Assembly: GCA_027488975.1 (NCBI GenBank)
Contig: JAIYAQ010000010.1
Coordinates: 1-64,000 of the forward strand
Length of the DNA: 64,000 bases
Source of the DNA: Cyanobium sp. E1_MAG_00006
GTDB lineage: Bacteria > Cyanobacteriota > Cyanobacteriia > PCC-6307 > Cyanobiaceae
Direction: 5' to 3'
This document shows, one piece after another, positions 46,244 to 56,142 of the stretch. The notes below the pieces were generated by a model, which saw only the letters and a program-made list of their open reading frames with translations, did not search any database and was not told the DNA's origin. The position numbers and the translations under genes are program-made. Numbering within the stretch: the stretch's first letter is position 1; the number at the start of each line of letters is the position of its first letter.

Positions 46244-47479
46244 ATGAATCGCCAGGCAGCATCCGGATCGACTCCCCTCCACTGGCGTTGCGGAGAGCGT
46301 GCGCAACGGCTGATCCAGCTGGTGCTGATCCAGCCACTGCTGCTGAGCGGCCTCGCCGACGGCCTCGCAGCCCGCCCGGCGGCGGCAGCTCCCGGCTGTG
46401 AGGCCGCCCTGGCCGCCGCCCGGCGCCAACCGATCGATCTGCAGGCCAAGGCGCCCGGGCTCGCGGTGCTGCTGCTGGGCGAGATCCACACCAGCGCCGA
46501 CGATCACGACTGGCAGCTGCAGACACTGGAGAGCCTCTGGCGCGGGGGACGCCGCCGGCTCAGCCTCGGCCTGGAGATGATCCCGGCCGCCCGACAACCG
46601 GTGCTCGATCGCTTCAATGCCGGCCAGCTCAGTGAAGAGGAGCTGCTCAGGCAGGTGGACTGGGCGGCGGTGTGGGGCCACGACCCGGATCTGTACGCGC
46701 CGCTGCTGCGCTGGGCCCGGCTGCGGGGGGTGCCGCTGCTGGCACTCAATGCCGAGCCGAAGCTGGTGCGGCGCGTGCGCCAGCAGGGGCTGGCGGCGAT
46801 CCCAGCGGCCGAGCGGGAGGGCATCGGCAGCTCGGCAGCGGCCAGCCCGGCCTATCGACAGCGCCTGGAAGCCAGCTGGCGCGGGCACAGGACGCTGGGG
46901 CCGCCTGCTGCCGCAACCGCGGCCGATCTTCAGCGCTTCATCGAGAGCCAGCTGCTGCGCGATCGCGCCATGGCCGAGCAACTCGCCGCTGCCCATCGCC
47001 GCGATCCGCAGCGGCTGCAGGTGGGCCTGATCGGCGTGGGGCATCTGCAGGGGGGCGACGGCGTGCCCCACCAGCTGCAGGATCTGGGTCTGAAGCAACA
47101 GCTGAGCCTGACCAGGCCGACCCTGCCCGATGGCTGCACCCTGCCACCCCGCGGAGCACGGTTGGGGGCCTATCTGGAGAGCGACGACCAGGGTGTCTGG
47201 GTTCGGCAGGTGGCGCCGGCCTCTGCTGCCGAGGCCGCCGGCCTTCGCCCCGGCGATCGGATCCTGGAGCTGAACGGCATGGCGGTGCAGAGTGCGGGTC
47301 AGGTGATCCGCGGGGTGCGCCTGCATCCCGATGGACTGCCGCTGCAGCTGACCATCGAGCGCAACGGTCGCCGGCGGCGACTGGAGCTGCGCCTGCCCCC
47401 CTCCGCCGATCCGCGCCTGGCCGTCAGGGACTATGAACTCAGGAGTGGCACCTGGAGCCGCACCGCGAGCAGGCAGTGA
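46244..47479 (+). CDS. ChaN-domain protein with C-terminal PDZ domain
   Basis: A 411-residue protein. The N-terminal hydrophobic stretch (about 22-45) followed by AAAAPGC looks like a signal or lipid-anchor region, though not a classic lipobox. The ChaN domain (about 70-300) has [57 protein letters not shown] and [19 protein letters not shown]; ChaN of Campylobacter binds haem in the outer membrane. A PDZ domain (about 310-395) contains [32 protein letters not shown]. The combination suggests haem or metal handling plus protein binding in the envelope; this is inference. Confidence 0.88.
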   Translation: MNRQAASGSTPLHWRCGERAQRLIQLVLIQPLLLSGLADGLAARPAAAAPGCEAALAAARRQPIDLQAKAPGLAVLLLGEIHTSADDHDWQLQTLESLWRGGRRRLSLGLEMIPAARQPVLDRFNAGQLSEEELLRQVDWAAVWGHDPDLYAPLLRWARLRGVPLLALNAEPKLVRRVRQQGLAAIPAAEREGIGSSAAASPAYRQRLEASWRGHRTLGPPAAATAADLQRFIESQLLRDRAMAEQLAAAHRRDPQRLQVGLIGVGHLQGGDGVPHQLQDLGLKQQLSLTRPTLPDGCTLPPRGARLGAYLESDDQGVWVRQVAPASAAEAAGLRPGDRILELNGMAVQSAGQVIRGVRLHPDGLPLQLTIERNGRRRRLELRLPPSADPRLAVRDYELRSGTWSRTASRQ

Positions 47480-47715
47480 TCGAGGCTGCCATCCGCGTGC
47501 AAGACAGGCGATCGCTGCGGACCTGAATCTCGGGCCACTGGAATGCCCGGACCACGTCCAAAGGCAGCGGCTGGATCAGGCGACCGTGCTGTCAAACGAC
47601 AACGATTTAGAGCGCTTCCCAGGTCTGCGCTGGACCAATCCCCTCGCCAGGCCTTCCGACCGCTCGCACTAGGGCAGCGTTGGATACTGGCTCCATCAGC
47701 TTGCAGCAGAGCGCG

Positions 47716-48366
47716 ATGACCTCCCCCTCGGCCGTCTACGGCGATCTGACCACCCAGGGGGCATCCAGCAACATCGCCTGGCACCACACCTCGGTGGACC
47801 GGGCCGCCCGCGCCCAGCAGCGCGGCCACCGCAGCGCCATCCTCTGGTTCACCGGCCTGAGCGGCGCCGGCAAGAGCACCCTGGCCAATGCGGTGAACTC
47901 GGCCCTGTTCGAGCGGGGCCTCTCCTGTTACGTGCTCGACGGCGACAACGTGCGCCACGGCCTCTGCAAGGACCTGGGCTTCTCCGACGCCGCCCGCGAG
48001 GAGAACATCCGCCGCATCGGCGAGGTGAGCAAGCTGTTCCTTGATGCCGGCGTGGTGGTGCTCACCGCCTTCGTGTCGCCATTCAAGGCCGACCGCGACA
48101 AGGCCCGCGCCCTGGTGGACGCCGGCGACTTCATCGAGATCCACTGCGCCGCCGACCTGGCGGTCTGCGAGACGCGCGACACCAAGGGCCTCTACGCCAA
48201 GGCCCGCGCCGGCGAGATCAAGGAGTTCACCGGCATCTCCAGCCCCTACGAAGCGCCGGAAGCCCCGGAGCTGAGGGTGGACACCGGCAGCCAGACCCTC
48301 GAAGAGAGCGTGGAGCAGGTGCTGGCCTACCTGAGCGCCGAGGGCGTCATTCCCCAGGCGGGCTGA
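47716..48366 (+). CDS. cysC: Adenylylsulfate kinase
   Basis: CysC phosphorylates APS to PAPS in sulfate assimilation. The 216-residue protein has the P-loop GLSGAGKST (47-55), [46 protein letters not shown] and [23 protein letters not shown], all family motifs. I prefer the ATG at 47716; a TTG at 47680 would add 12 residues. The 236 bp before it hold no recognisable gene. The 3' end overlaps the convergent permease gene by 20 bp. Confidence 0.94.
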   Translation: MTSPSAVYGDLTTQGASSNIAWHHTSVDRAARAQQRGHRSAILWFTGLSGAGKSTLANAVNSALFERGLSCYVLDGDNVRHGLCKDLGFSDAAREENIRRIGEVSKLFLDAGVVVLTAFVSPFKADRDKARALVDAGDFIEIHCAADLAVCETRDTKGLYAKARAGEIKEFTGISSPYEAPEAPELRVDTGSQTLEESVEQVLAYLSAEGVIPQAG

Positions 48367-49435
48367 GGGGAGCGGCGGGGCTCAGACCCCGCTGCTGCGC
48401 CCAGGCATCCAGAAACGTCTTCAGGCAGCTGGTGACAGGCACCGCCAGCAGCAGCCCCAGCAGTTCCCCCAGACCCATCAGGCTGCCGATGCGGGCCCCG
48501 ATCGGCAGGCACACCAGCAGCCAAGCGGGCTGCAGGCCAACGATGCTGCCCATCAACCGCGGCTGGATCACCTGATCCACCAGCTGGCCCACCGTGATGG
48601 CGGCCGCCAGCACCTCCAGGCCCGTGCGCGGATCCTCCAGCGCCAGCAGCAGACTCACCAGCACGATCGTGAGCGCACTGGCATAGGGCACCAGGGTGGT
48701 GAAGCCGATCGCCACGGCGAACAGCACGCCGTAGGGAATCCCCAGCAGCGTGAACACCAGGATCTGCAGAACGCTGAGGATCAGGGCCAGCAGCACCTGC
48801 CCGGCGAAGTAGCCACGGAAGGTGCGGCCAAGGGTGCCGCGCACCAGCTCGCGCACGCTGTCGGGTAGCCAGCGGGCCAGGCCCGCCACGATCGAATCGC
48901 CGCCCAGCAGCAGGAACACCGCCAGCACCACCACGATCACCGTGTTCACGGTGAGACCCACCGTGGCTCCGAGCAGGCCCAGGAAGCGCTGGCTGAGCTG
49001 GCTGGCCAGCTGGCTGGCGCGGGCCAGCAGGGTGCTGCTCAGGTCGGTGAACTGGGTGGGCAGGCCGTGATCGGCGGCCCAGGCCTGGAGGCGATCCAGC
49101 CAGATCTCCCCCTCAGCCAGCCAGGCCGGCAGAGAATTCACCAGCTCACCAAGCTGCTCGATCAGCCGCGGCACCAGCCACAGCACCGCCAGCACCAGCA
49201 GGCCGAGGCCGGCACCCACCACCAGCAACACCGCCAGGGGCCGCGGCAGGCGCCGCTCCTCCATCCAGCGGGTGGGCAGATCAAGCAGAAAGGCGATCAG
49301 CGCCGCCCCGAGAAACAACGCCGGGAACGGGGCCAGGGGCAGCAGCAGCTGACGCAGCACCCAGAGATTCAGGGTGAACAGCGGCAGCGCCAGGCTCAGA
49401 CGCAGCCAGAGGGGCAGGACCAGGCGCTCGAGCAT
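48347..49435 (-). CDS. AI-2E family transporter (PerM/TqsA-like permease)
   Basis: A polytopic permease of 362 residues with about eight helices and the family pattern of a long soluble loop (about 90-140) followed by [28 protein letters not shown], the [44 protein letters not shown] region and [18 protein letters not shown]. Members of the family export autoinducer-2 or exchange Na+/H+; substrate is uncertain. The ATG at 49435 is used because upstream residues overlap purE and are unconserved. Confidence 0.84.
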   Translation of the reverse strand: MLERLVLPLWLRLSLALPLFTLNLWVLRQLLLPLAPFPALFLGAALIAFLLDLPTRWMEERRLPRPLAVLLVVGAGLGLLVLAVLWLVPRLIEQLGELVNSLPAWLAEGEIWLDRLQAWAADHGLPTQFTDLSSTLLARASQLASQLSQRFLGLLGATVGLTVNTVIVVVLAVFLLLGGDSIVAGLARWLPDSVRELVRGTLGRTFRGYFAGQVLLALILSVLQILVFTLLGIPYGVLFAVAIGFTTLVPYASALTIVLVSLLLALEDPRTGLEVLAAAITVGQLVDQVIQPRLMGSIVGLQPAWLLVCLPIGARIGSLMGLGELLGLLLAVPVTSCLKTFLDAWAQQRGLSPAAPLSPPGE

Positions 49436-49445
49436 GGGGTGGCGC

Positions 49446-50030
49446 TCACATCTGGGCCAGGTAGGCCGCGCTGCCCAGCTCCAGGAGCCGGCCGTCCTTG
49501 GCCACCACCTGATCGTGCAGCTCACGCCGGTAGGCGGCAACCCGCTCGGCCAGGGCGGGATCACTGATGGCCAGGATCTGAGCCGCCAGCAGGCCGGCGT
49601 TGGTGCCGTTGCCGATGGCCACCGTGGCCACCGGGATGCCAGCCGGCATCTGCACGATCGAGTGCAAGGAATCCACTCCGGAGAGGGCGCGGCTCTGCAC
49701 CGGCACGCCGATCACCGGCAGGGTGGTGAGCGACGCCACCATGCCCGGCAGATGGGCGGCGCCACCGGCACCGGCGATCACCACCTTGATGCCCCGGTCT
49801 GCCGCTCCCTGCGCAAAGGCCACCATCTCCAGGGGCGTGCGATGGGCGGAGAGCACCCGCACCTCCGCAGCCACACCGAAGCGCTCGAGCATCGCCACCG
49901 CCGGCTGCATGGTGGGCAGATCCGAATCGCTGCCCATCACCACGGCAACCGGAGCACAGGCAGACGGGCTACTGGACACGGGCGGCACGGTGGACACAGG
50001 CGGGACCGAGCGAAGCGGCGAGACTGACAT
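49446..50030 (-). CDS. purE: N5-carboxyaminoimidazole ribonucleotide mutase
   Basis: PurE converts N5-CAIR to CAIR in purine synthesis. The 194-residue protein has the [24 protein letters not shown] loop, [11 protein letters not shown] with the catalytic His, [15 protein letters not shown] and [10 protein letters not shown]. About 27 N-terminal residues rich in Ser, Pro and Val precede the domain. The ATG at 50030 is 27 bp from the divergent nagA start. It lies 10 bp before the permease gene, so the two are probably co-transcribed. Confidence 0.94.
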   Translation of the reverse strand: MSVSPLRSVPPVSTVPPVSSSPSACAPVAVVMGSDSDLPTMQPAVAMLERFGVAAEVRVLSAHRTPLEMVAFAQGAADRGIKVVIAGAGGAAHLPGMVASLTTLPVIGVPVQSRALSGVDSLHSIVQMPAGIPVATVAIGNGTNAGLLAAQILAISDPALAERVAAYRRELHDQVVAKDGRLLELGSAAYLAQM

Positions 50031-50057
50031 TCTCCCGCCGCGGCACACCGCACGCCC

Positions 50058-51221
50058 ATGCGCTGGCTCAGCAACGTCCGCCTGCCGGGTAAGGAGGGGT
50101 TCTGGCGCCTCGGCCTCGACGCCGAAGCGCGCATCGCCGCCGTGCACCCCCTGGCGCCCGGCAGTGCTGCCAGCGGCGAGAACTGGCACGGCGATCGCCT
50201 CAGCCCAGCGGCGGTGGATCTGCAGATCAACGGCGGCCTCGGCCTGGCCTTCCCCGAGCTCACCGAGGCCGACCTGCCCACACTGCTGCAGCTGCTCGAC
50301 ACCCTCTGGGCCGACGGGGTGGAAGCGATCAGCCCCACCCTGGTGACCTGCGCCACGGCCGACCTGCGCCGCGCCCTGGCGGTGCTGCAGCTGGCACGCT
50401 TGGAACAGCGCCCGGAGCGCTGCCGGCTGCTGGGGGCCCACCTGGAGGGGCCATTTCTCGAACCCAGCCGCCGCGGCGCCCACCCGGCCCAGCACCTGGC
50501 CTTGCCGAGCCCGGCGGCCCTGCAGGAGCGCATCGCCGGCTTCGAGGACGAGATTGCCCTGCTGACCCTGGCGCCGGAGCTGCCGGGCGCCCTGGAGCTC
50601 ACCCGGCAGCTGACGGAGCGGGGCGTGGTGGTGTGCCTGGGCCACAGCGCCGCCACGAAGGCTCAGGCCGAGGCGGGCTTCGAGGCCGGCGTGCGCATGC
50701 TCACCCACACCTTCAATGCCATGGCGGGCCTGCATCACCGCCAGCCGGGGCCGGTGGCGGCTGCCGCCCTGCGCGGCGACATCGCCCTAGGCCTGATCGC
50801 CGACGGCGTGCATGTGGCGCCGGCGATGGCGGTGCTGCTGCAGCGGCTGGCGCCGCAGCAGCTGATGCTGGTGAGCGATGCCCTCGCCCCCTACGGACTG
50901 CCGGATGGCACCTACCGCTGGGACGAGCGTGCCCTGATCGTGGAGGCGGGCAGCTGCCGCCTGGAGGACGGCACCCTGGCGGGGGTGACTCTGCCGCTTC
51001 TGGAGGCGGTGCGCCGCCTGGCCCGCTGGAGCGGCGATGCCGACGGGGCGATCGCCGCCGCCACCCTGCACCCCCGGCGGCTGCTGGGGGACCACCGGCC
51101 GATCGAGGCGCTGCTGCTGGGACTGCCCCTGGCCGACACCCTGCGCTGGCGCGGCACGGCGAGCGATCTGCAGGGCCACCGCACCGAATCGACCCGGAAG
51201 CGGATCGCGCCATCTGAATAG
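50058..51221 (+). CDS. nagA: N-acetylglucosamine-6-phosphate deacetylase
   Basis: NagA deacetylates GlcNAc-6-phosphate for cell-wall sugar recycling. The 387-residue amidohydrolase shows [31 protein letters not shown] with a metal-binding Glu, [10 protein letters not shown] and [15 protein letters not shown] with metal-binding histidines, and [10 protein letters not shown] with the catalytic Asp. It precedes chlM by 34 bp. This nagA-chlM order recurs in picocyanobacteria. Confidence 0.92.
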   Translation: MRWLSNVRLPGKEGFWRLGLDAEARIAAVHPLAPGSAASGENWHGDRLSPAAVDLQINGGLGLAFPELTEADLPTLLQLLDTLWADGVEAISPTLVTCATADLRRALAVLQLARLEQRPERCRLLGAHLEGPFLEPSRRGAHPAQHLALPSPAALQERIAGFEDEIALLTLAPELPGALELTRQLTERGVVVCLGHSAATKAQAEAGFEAGVRMLTHTFNAMAGLHHRQPGPVAAAALRGDIALGLIADGVHVAPAMAVLLQRLAPQQLMLVSDALAPYGLPDGTYRWDERALIVEAGSCRLEDGTLAGVTLPLLEAVRRLARWSGDADGAIAAATLHPRRLLGDHRPIEALLLGLPLADTLRWRGTASDLQGHRTESTRKRIAPSE

Positions 51222-51255
51222 GATCCGCGCCACAGAGCACCCCCAGGCCCCGCCC

Positions 51256-51966
51256 ATGTCCGCGACCGTTGAGACCGCCAAGGCCGCCGAGAAGCAGGAG
51301 GTGAAGGGCTACTTCGAGACCACCGGCTTCGATCGCTGGAACCGCATCTACAGCGATTCGGATGATGTGAACAAGGTGCAGCGCAACATCCGCATCGGCC
51401 ACCAGAAAACGGTTGACAACGTGCTGGCCTGGCTGCAGGAGCAGGGCGATCTGGCCAGCCGCAGCTTCTGCGACGCCGGCTGCGGTGTGGGCAGCCTGAC
51501 GCTGCCGCTGGCCCAGCTGGGGGCGGGCTCGATCGCCGCCTCCGACCTCTCCGCCGCGATGGTGCAGGAGGCGGAGCGCCGCTCGATCGAAGCCGCTGTA
51601 AAGCCAGGCCAGATCAGCTTTCTGGCTTCCGATCTGGAGAGCCTCATGGGTCGCTACGACACGGTGATCTGCCTGGATGTGTTCATCCACTACCCGCAGC
51701 AGCCGGCCGAGGAGATGGTGCGCCATCTTGCCTCGCTGGCCGAGCGGCACCTGCTCGTGAGCTTCGCCCCCTACACCCCCCTGCTGGCGCTGCTCAAGGG
51801 CATCGGCCAGCTGTTCCCCGGCCCCAGCAAAACCACCCGCGCCTACACCCTGCGCGAGGAGGGCATCGTCAAAGCGGCGGCTGAGGCCGGCTTCGTGCTC
51901 AAGCGCCGCAGCCTCAACAAGGCGCCCTTCTACTTCTCGCGGCTCCTGGCCTTCGAGAAGGCCTGA
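51256..51966 (+). CDS. chlM: Magnesium-protoporphyrin IX methyltransferase
   Basis: ChlM methylates Mg-protoporphyrin IX with SAM in chlorophyll synthesis. The 236-residue protein has KGYFETTGFDRWNRIYSDSDDVNKVQRNIRIGHQKTV, the SAM loop CDAGCGVGSLTLPLAQLG and YDTVICLDVFIHYPQQPAEEMV. The N-terminal ten residues are Ala/Lys-rich. It ends one base before the convergent RluA-like gene. Confidence 0.96.
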   Translation: MSATVETAKAAEKQEVKGYFETTGFDRWNRIYSDSDDVNKVQRNIRIGHQKTVDNVLAWLQEQGDLASRSFCDAGCGVGSLTLPLAQLGAGSIAASDLSAAMVQEAERRSIEAAVKPGQISFLASDLESLMGRYDTVICLDVFIHYPQQPAEEMVRHLASLAERHLLVSFAPYTPLLALLKGIGQLFPGPSKTTRAYTLREEGIVKAAAEAGFVLKRRSLNKAPFYFSRLLAFEKA

Positions 51967-51967
51967 T

Positions 51968-53038
51968 TCAGGCGACTCCGGTCTCCAGCAGCGGCGGCAG
52001 CGGGGCCTGCAGCTTCAGAAGCTGGCCGTCCGGGCTGGTGAGATCGAGGCGGTGGGCGTGCAGCTGGTAACCGCCATCCCCTGGCAGGGCCTCGGGATGG
52101 GCCTGCCCCCCCGGCCGGTAGAGCGGATCGCCGAGCAATGGCGCGCCGAGGGCGGCGGTGTGGATGCGGATCTGGTGGGGCCGGCCGGTGGCGATCGACA
52201 CCGCCACCAGGCAGCTGTCTTGGCGGCGCTCCAGCAGGGTGAGGGCGCTGCGCGACGGCAGGGCCGCCGGGTCATCCGGCGGGGCCGCACACCAGATCTG
52301 GCCCAGGCGCGGATGGGGGCGTCGGCTGATCGGTGTGGAGAGCGGCCGGGTTTCTCCGATCGCCCAGTCGGCCGGCAAGGGCTGGGTGAGGGCGCGATAC
52401 AGCTTGTGGCACCGCTGCGGTAACAACGGCGATGGCTCGCCGGGCCGGCCACTGCTGTCGCGCAGCAGGGCACTGAGCCAGGCGCGACTGGCGGCGGAGC
52501 GGGCACACACCAGCAGGCCGGAGGTGAAGCGGCCGAGGCGATGGACCGGCCGAGGCAGACCCGGGGCATCGGCGCCGGAGCGGATCGCACCGGCGCTGAT
52601 CACACCGGATCGGGCCCAGCCCTCCAGCTGCGCCAGCAGCGTGTGGGCCAGGAAACCGCCGGCGGGCAGCACCGGTAGGCCGCTAGGTTTGTTGACCACC
52701 AGCAGATCGCCGTCGTCGAACACGATCGATTGCTGCTGCAGCACCGGCACGGCGGCCTCCTGCCAGGGGGGCCGATGCCAGACCAGCCGATCGCCCGGCT
52801 GCAGGGGCCCATCGGCCCGGAGCCTCTGGCCGTTGCACAGGATCTCGCCGGCGGCCAGGCGCTCCTCCCACACCCGCTGATCCGAGTGCGGATAGCGGCT
52901 GGCGTAGAAGGCAATAGTGCTGGCCGCGGGCTCGCGGACGCGGTCGCGGTAGAGGTGACCGGCGTTCAAGGCCGCAGGCAGCCACGGCGCATCGCTGGCT
53001 GCGTCGCCGGCTGCGCCTGTGCCGGGATCGCTACTCAA
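51968..53038 (-). CDS. RluA-family pseudouridine synthase-like protein with altered catalytic site
   Basis: A 356-residue protein with an S4-like RNA-binding segment (about 52-88) and an RluA fold: DDGDLLVVNKPSGLPVLPAGG (about 108-128), PRPVHRLGRFTSGLLVCARS (162-181), and a C-terminal GRPHQIRIHTAALGAPLLGDPLY. The canonical catalytic motif is HRLDxxTSG; here residue 169 is Gly (codon GGC, 52532-52534), so the essential Asp is absent. Everything else around it is intact. Some plant and bacterial relatives are also described with HRLG, so this may be a distinct subgroup rather than a mutation. TTG start at 53038 overlaps the rre1 stop by 8 bp. Confidence 0.87.
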   Translation of the reverse strand: MSSDPGTGAAGDAASDAPWLPAALNAGHLYRDRVREPAASTIAFYASRYPHSDQRVWEERLAAGEILCNGQRLRADGPLQPGDRLVWHRPPWQEAAVPVLQQQSIVFDDGDLLVVNKPSGLPVLPAGGFLAHTLLAQLEGWARSGVISAGAIRSGADAPGLPRPVHRLGRFTSGLLVCARSAASRAWLSALLRDSSGRPGEPSPLLPQRCHKLYRALTQPLPADWAIGETRPLSTPISRRPHPRLGQIWCAAPPDDPAALPSRSALTLLERRQDSCLVAVSIATGRPHQIRIHTAALGAPLLGDPLYRPGGQAHPEALPGDGGYQLHAHRLDLTSPDGQLLKLQAPLPPLLETGVA

Positions 53039-53783
53039 CCAGGCTGTTCTCGAGGGCGTAGCGCACCAGCTCCGTTCGGCTAGCGGTGCCGGTCTTGGTG
53101 AACAGACGGCTCACATACTTCTCGACGTTGCGGATCGAGGTTTCCAGCCGGCGGGCGATCTCCTTGTTCATCATTCCCTCGGCCACCAGCTGCAGCACCG
53201 AGGCCTCACGCGGGGTGAACTCGTGGCGGATGCCGCCGCTGGGCTTGCGGCTGCCACCGGTGCCCAGCAGCGAGCGGATCTCGGTGATCTGCTTGGCCAT
53301 CTGACCGATATCGGCATCGGCGAAGCGGGCGGCCTCCGCCAGCAGACGCTCCTGGCGGCGCACCACGTTGCGCACGCGGGCCACGAGCTCGTCGGGATCG
53401 AACGGCTTGGGGATGTAGTCGTCGCAGCCGGCCTGGAAGCCCTCGATGCGATCGGCCGTCATCCCCTTGGCGGTGAGGAAGATCACCGGCGTGCCGCCGA
53501 GGCGCTCATCGTCGCGCAGCTTGCGCAACAGGCCGTAGCCATCGAGCCGCGGCATCATCACGTCCGAGATCACCAGATCCGGCAGCAGCTCCTGGGCCTT
53601 GGTCCAGCCGTCGTCGCCATCGACGGCGGTGGTGACCTGAAAACCCTCGTCCTCGAGATAGGCCTGCACGGCGGTGCGCAGGCCCGGTTCATCGTCCACC
53701 AGCAGCAGGCGGACCGGTGGTGCGGGCTGGGCCGTTGCCTCTGACGGGGCTTCGGCGGCCAGGGAGTCGGGTTCGAGGCTCAT
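53031..53783 (-). CDS. rre1: NarL/LuxR-type response regulator, Rre1/Ycf29-like
   Basis: A 250-residue two-domain regulator. The receiver (about 24-140) has Asp30-Asp31, phospho-acceptor Asp74 in LVISDVMMPRLDGYGLLRKLR, and Lys126 in YIPKPFDPDELV. The LuxR HTH (about 183-243) reads FTPREASVLQLVAEGMMNKEIARRLETSIRNVEKYVSRLFTKTG. This matches the Rre1/Ycf29 group, which with Hik34 or Hik2 controls heat, salt or redox genes in other cyanobacteria. The ATG at 53783 follows an unconserved open stretch. Orthology is inferred from motifs, without alignment. Confidence 0.82.
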   Translation of the reverse strand: MSLEPDSLAAEAPSEATAQPAPPVRLLLVDDEPGLRTAVQAYLEDEGFQVTTAVDGDDGWTKAQELLPDLVISDVMMPRLDGYGLLRKLRDDERLGGTPVIFLTAKGMTADRIEGFQAGCDDYIPKPFDPDELVARVRNVVRRQERLLAEAARFADADIGQMAKQITEIRSLLGTGGSRKPSGGIRHEFTPREASVLQLVAEGMMNKEIARRLETSIRNVEKYVSRLFTKTGTASRTELVRYALENSLVE

Positions 53784-53817
53784 GGCCCGCAGGGCGGCAG
53801 GAAGCGGTGGCCGCAAT

Positions 53818-54354
53818 CTATCGAGCACCTCCGGAAATCACCTGCTGCTGCTCGCGCAGGGTTCCCGAATAGCCCAGCCGGCGGGCCAGGGCGCTGAGCG
53901 TGGCCGGGTCCTTGCCGGCCTGCTCGGGATAACAGGCCGCCCACCAGATCTGATGGTTGAGCCGGTTGGACTCGGTGACCATGCCGCCGGGGTTGAGCTC
54001 GAGGATCAGCAGATCCCTGCCGCGGCGGGTGAGCCGCATCGGCGCCTCGGGGGCGCAGCGCAGGGTTTCCACCGCCAGCTTCACGCCGCTGGGCTCCTCC
54101 AGCCAGACCACGATCGTGCGGGCGCTCGGATCGCGGGGATCGGGCTTGGCGTCGTGGACGCCGATGGCATAGGTGCCCTCCATGGTCTGCCACTGCCGCA
54201 GCAGCACCAGCCCGGCGGGGCGCTGCTGCTCCGAATTGCGGAACGGGTTGCTGGCATCCGGCGCTCCGATGGACGTCTGGGCCGCTGCAGGCAGCGATGC
54301 GGCCAGCAGTGACAGCAGGGCTGCCAGGGCTGAGCGCTGACGAACAGCGGCCAT
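53818..54354 (-). CDS. Secreted protein of unknown function
   Basis: A 178-residue protein with a classic signal peptide (MAAVRQRSALAALLSLLAASLPAAAQ, cleavage after AAA or AAQ). The mature part is polar with EGTYAIGVHDAKPDPRDPSARTIVVWLEEPSGVKLAVETLRCAP, suggesting a beta-rich domain, but I recognise no family. It is leftward with rre1 and rluA-like. The open frame continues upstream antisense to the cysteine desulfurase, so the ATG at 54354 is the sensible start. Confidence 0.7.
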   Translation of the reverse strand: MAAVRQRSALAALLSLLAASLPAAAQTSIGAPDASNPFRNSEQQRPAGLVLLRQWQTMEGTYAIGVHDAKPDPRDPSARTIVVWLEEPSGVKLAVETLRCAPEAPMRLTRRGRDLLILELNPGGMVTESNRLNHQIWWAACYPEQAGKDPATLSALARRLGYSGTLREQQQVISGGAR

Positions 54355-54393
54355 CGGGCGTGCAGGCGCAGGTGCTTGCCAGCATGGGCGCAC

Positions 54394-55551
54394 ATGGGCA
54401 ACGCCGTCGTTTACCTGGACCATCAGGCCAGCACCCCCTGCGAGCCAGGGGTGCTGAAGGCGATGGCGCCCTGGTGGACCAGCCAGGCCGCCAATCCCTC
54501 CAGCCGGCTGCACCGACCGGGGCTGCTGGCGGCGGCGGCGGTGGAGCAGGCCCGCGGCCGCATCGCCACCGGCCTGGCCGTGAAGCCGGAGCAGGTGGTG
54601 TTCACCAGCGGTGCCACCGAAGCCAACAACCTCGCCCTCAAGGGCCTGGCGGAGGCCGAACTCGAGGCCGGCGGCCGGCGGCGGCATCTGATCACCGTGG
54701 CCACGGAACACCGCGCGGTGCTCGATCCACTGCGGCACCTCGAACGGCATGGCTTTCCGCTCACCGTGCTGCCGGTGGGATCCGATGGCCTGCTGGAGCC
54801 GGCGGTGCTGGAAGCGGCCCTGCGACCCGACACGCTGCTGGTGAGCGTGATGGCCGCCAACAACGAGATCGGTGTGCTGCAGCCGCTGGCGGCCATCGGC
54901 GCCCTCTGCCGCGAGCGGGGCATCCGTTTCCACTGCGATGCCGCCCAGGCCGTGGGCCACATCCCCCTGCAGCCGGCGGCGCTCGGCATCGACCTGCTCA
55001 GCTTCAGCGGCCACAAGCTGGGTGGACCGATGGGCATCGGGGCCCTGGTGGTCGGGCCCGATGTGCGGCTGGTGCCGCAGCTGCACGGCGGCGGCCAGGA
55101 GCAGGGCCTGCGGGCCGGCTCGCCACCCCTGCCACTGATCGTGGGGCTGGGGGCGGCCGTGGAGCTGGCCCTGGCGGATCGGCCCGAGCGCAGCACGCGG
55201 CTGGCGGCGCTGCGCGATCAGCTCTGGCAGCAGCTGCAGGCGGCCGGCGGCATCCGCCGTAACGGAGCCGCGGCCCCGCGGCTGGCCCACAACCTCAATG
55301 TGTGCGTGGACGGGGTGGATGGCACCGCCCTGCACAGCCGGCTGCGGCGGCAGCTGGCGGTGAGCAGCGGCTCGGCCTGCAGCAGCGGCGAGCCCTCGCA
55401 CGTGCTGCAGGCCCTGGGACTGAGCCGTCAGCAGGCGGCGGCCTCAATCCGCTTCGGCCTGGGGCGCGCCACCACGGCAGAGGAGATCCAGGCAGCGGCG
55501 GAGCGGGTGCTGGAGACGATCAGGGTGCTGCGGCAGGGCCCCACAGGCTGA
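54394..55551 (+). CDS. Cysteine desulfurase (NifS/IscS-like)
   Basis: A PLP enzyme that takes sulfur from cysteine for Fe-S clusters and thio-cofactors. The 385-residue product has YLDHQASTP, TSGATEANNLALKG, ATEHRAVLDP, FHCDAAQAVGHIPL, the PLP lysine in SFSGHKLGGPMG, GGGQEQGLRAGS and catalytic Cys in SSGSACSSGEPS. The ATG at 54394 directly precedes the first conserved strand; an earlier ATG at 54376 adds six residues. Which of the isc, nif or suf-type desulfurases it corresponds to is not decided. The 3' end overlaps the convergent DUF456 gene by 32 bp. Confidence 0.93.
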   Translation: MGNAVVYLDHQASTPCEPGVLKAMAPWWTSQAANPSSRLHRPGLLAAAAVEQARGRIATGLAVKPEQVVFTSGATEANNLALKGLAEAELEAGGRRRHLITVATEHRAVLDPLRHLERHGFPLTVLPVGSDGLLEPAVLEAALRPDTLLVSVMAANNEIGVLQPLAAIGALCRERGIRFHCDAAQAVGHIPLQPAALGIDLLSFSGHKLGGPMGIGALVVGPDVRLVPQLHGGGQEQGLRAGSPPLPLIVGLGAAVELALADRPERSTRLAALRDQLWQQLQAAGGIRRNGAAAPRLAHNLNVCVDGVDGTALHSRLRRQLAVSSGSACSSGEPSHVLQALGLSRQQAAASIRFGLGRATTAEEIQAAAERVLETIRVLRQGPTG

Positions 55552-56074
55552 GCACCACGAATCCCGCCACACCGACCACCGCCAGCAGCGTCTGAGCCAG
55601 CTTGCTCACGAGCATGCCGCTCACCACCGCCAGGCCCACCAGGGCTGAGCGCCGCAGCAACGCCAGGCCACCGCGGCTGCGGGCCCGCAGCTCCGCCGCC
55701 AGCTCCCCCAGGGCAGCACCGAGCAGCGGGCCCAGCAGGGCCCCCAGCAGCGGCCCACCCACGGGCAGTGCCGGCAGCAGCCCCAGCAACCCCACCAGCA
55801 GACCGATCGCCGCACCCACATAGGCCCAGCGGCTGGCCTGCAGGCGTGCCGCCCCCAGCACCACCCCCAGCAGATCCGCCCCCCAGCCCAGCAGCAGCAA
55901 CACGCTGGCCAACGCCAGCACCGGCCAGCCGGTGGTGAAGCCCACCGCCCAGCACCAGAGCAGCGCCCCCAGGGGCAGCAGCACCAGGCCGGGCAGCACC
56001 GGGAACAGGGCGCCGGGGATGGCCAGCACCTGCAGCAGCAGGGCCGCCCACCAGAGCCAATCGCTGCTGTCCAT
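55520..56074 (-). CDS. DUF456 family membrane protein
   Basis: A 184-residue polytopic protein with four or five hydrophobic segments and Gly/Pro-rich turns (GALFPVLPGLVLLPLGALL, GLLPALPVGGPLLGALLGPLLGAALGELA), typical of DUF456. Function is unknown. The ATG at 56074 (MDSSDWLWW) is preferred to an upstream one that extends toward the divergent gene. It converges on the cysteine desulfurase with a 32-bp overlap. Confidence 0.8.
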   Translation of the reverse strand: MDSSDWLWWAALLLQVLAIPGALFPVLPGLVLLPLGALLWCWAVGFTTGWPVLALASVLLLLGWGADLLGVVLGAARLQASRWAYVGAAIGLLVGLLGLLPALPVGGPLLGALLGPLLGAALGELAAELRARSRGGLALLRRSALVGLAVVSGMLVSKLAQTLLAVVGVAGFVVLSLWGPAAAP

Positions 56075-56142
56075 CAATCGTGCTGCGGCGTCTGGGCGAA
56101 TGCAGTTCCCATCGCTACCGTCCGGCCAGTGAGACATCAATC

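Noticed and set aside
47480-47715. A small gene or RNA before cysC
   Set aside because: The 236 bp contain a HIP1 site and no convincing start, RNA fold or repeat.
51960-51973. Short palindrome at the chlM/rluA-like junction
   Set aside because: A 6-bp stem with one-base loop arises simply because both genes end in GCCTGA, so it is not evidence of function.
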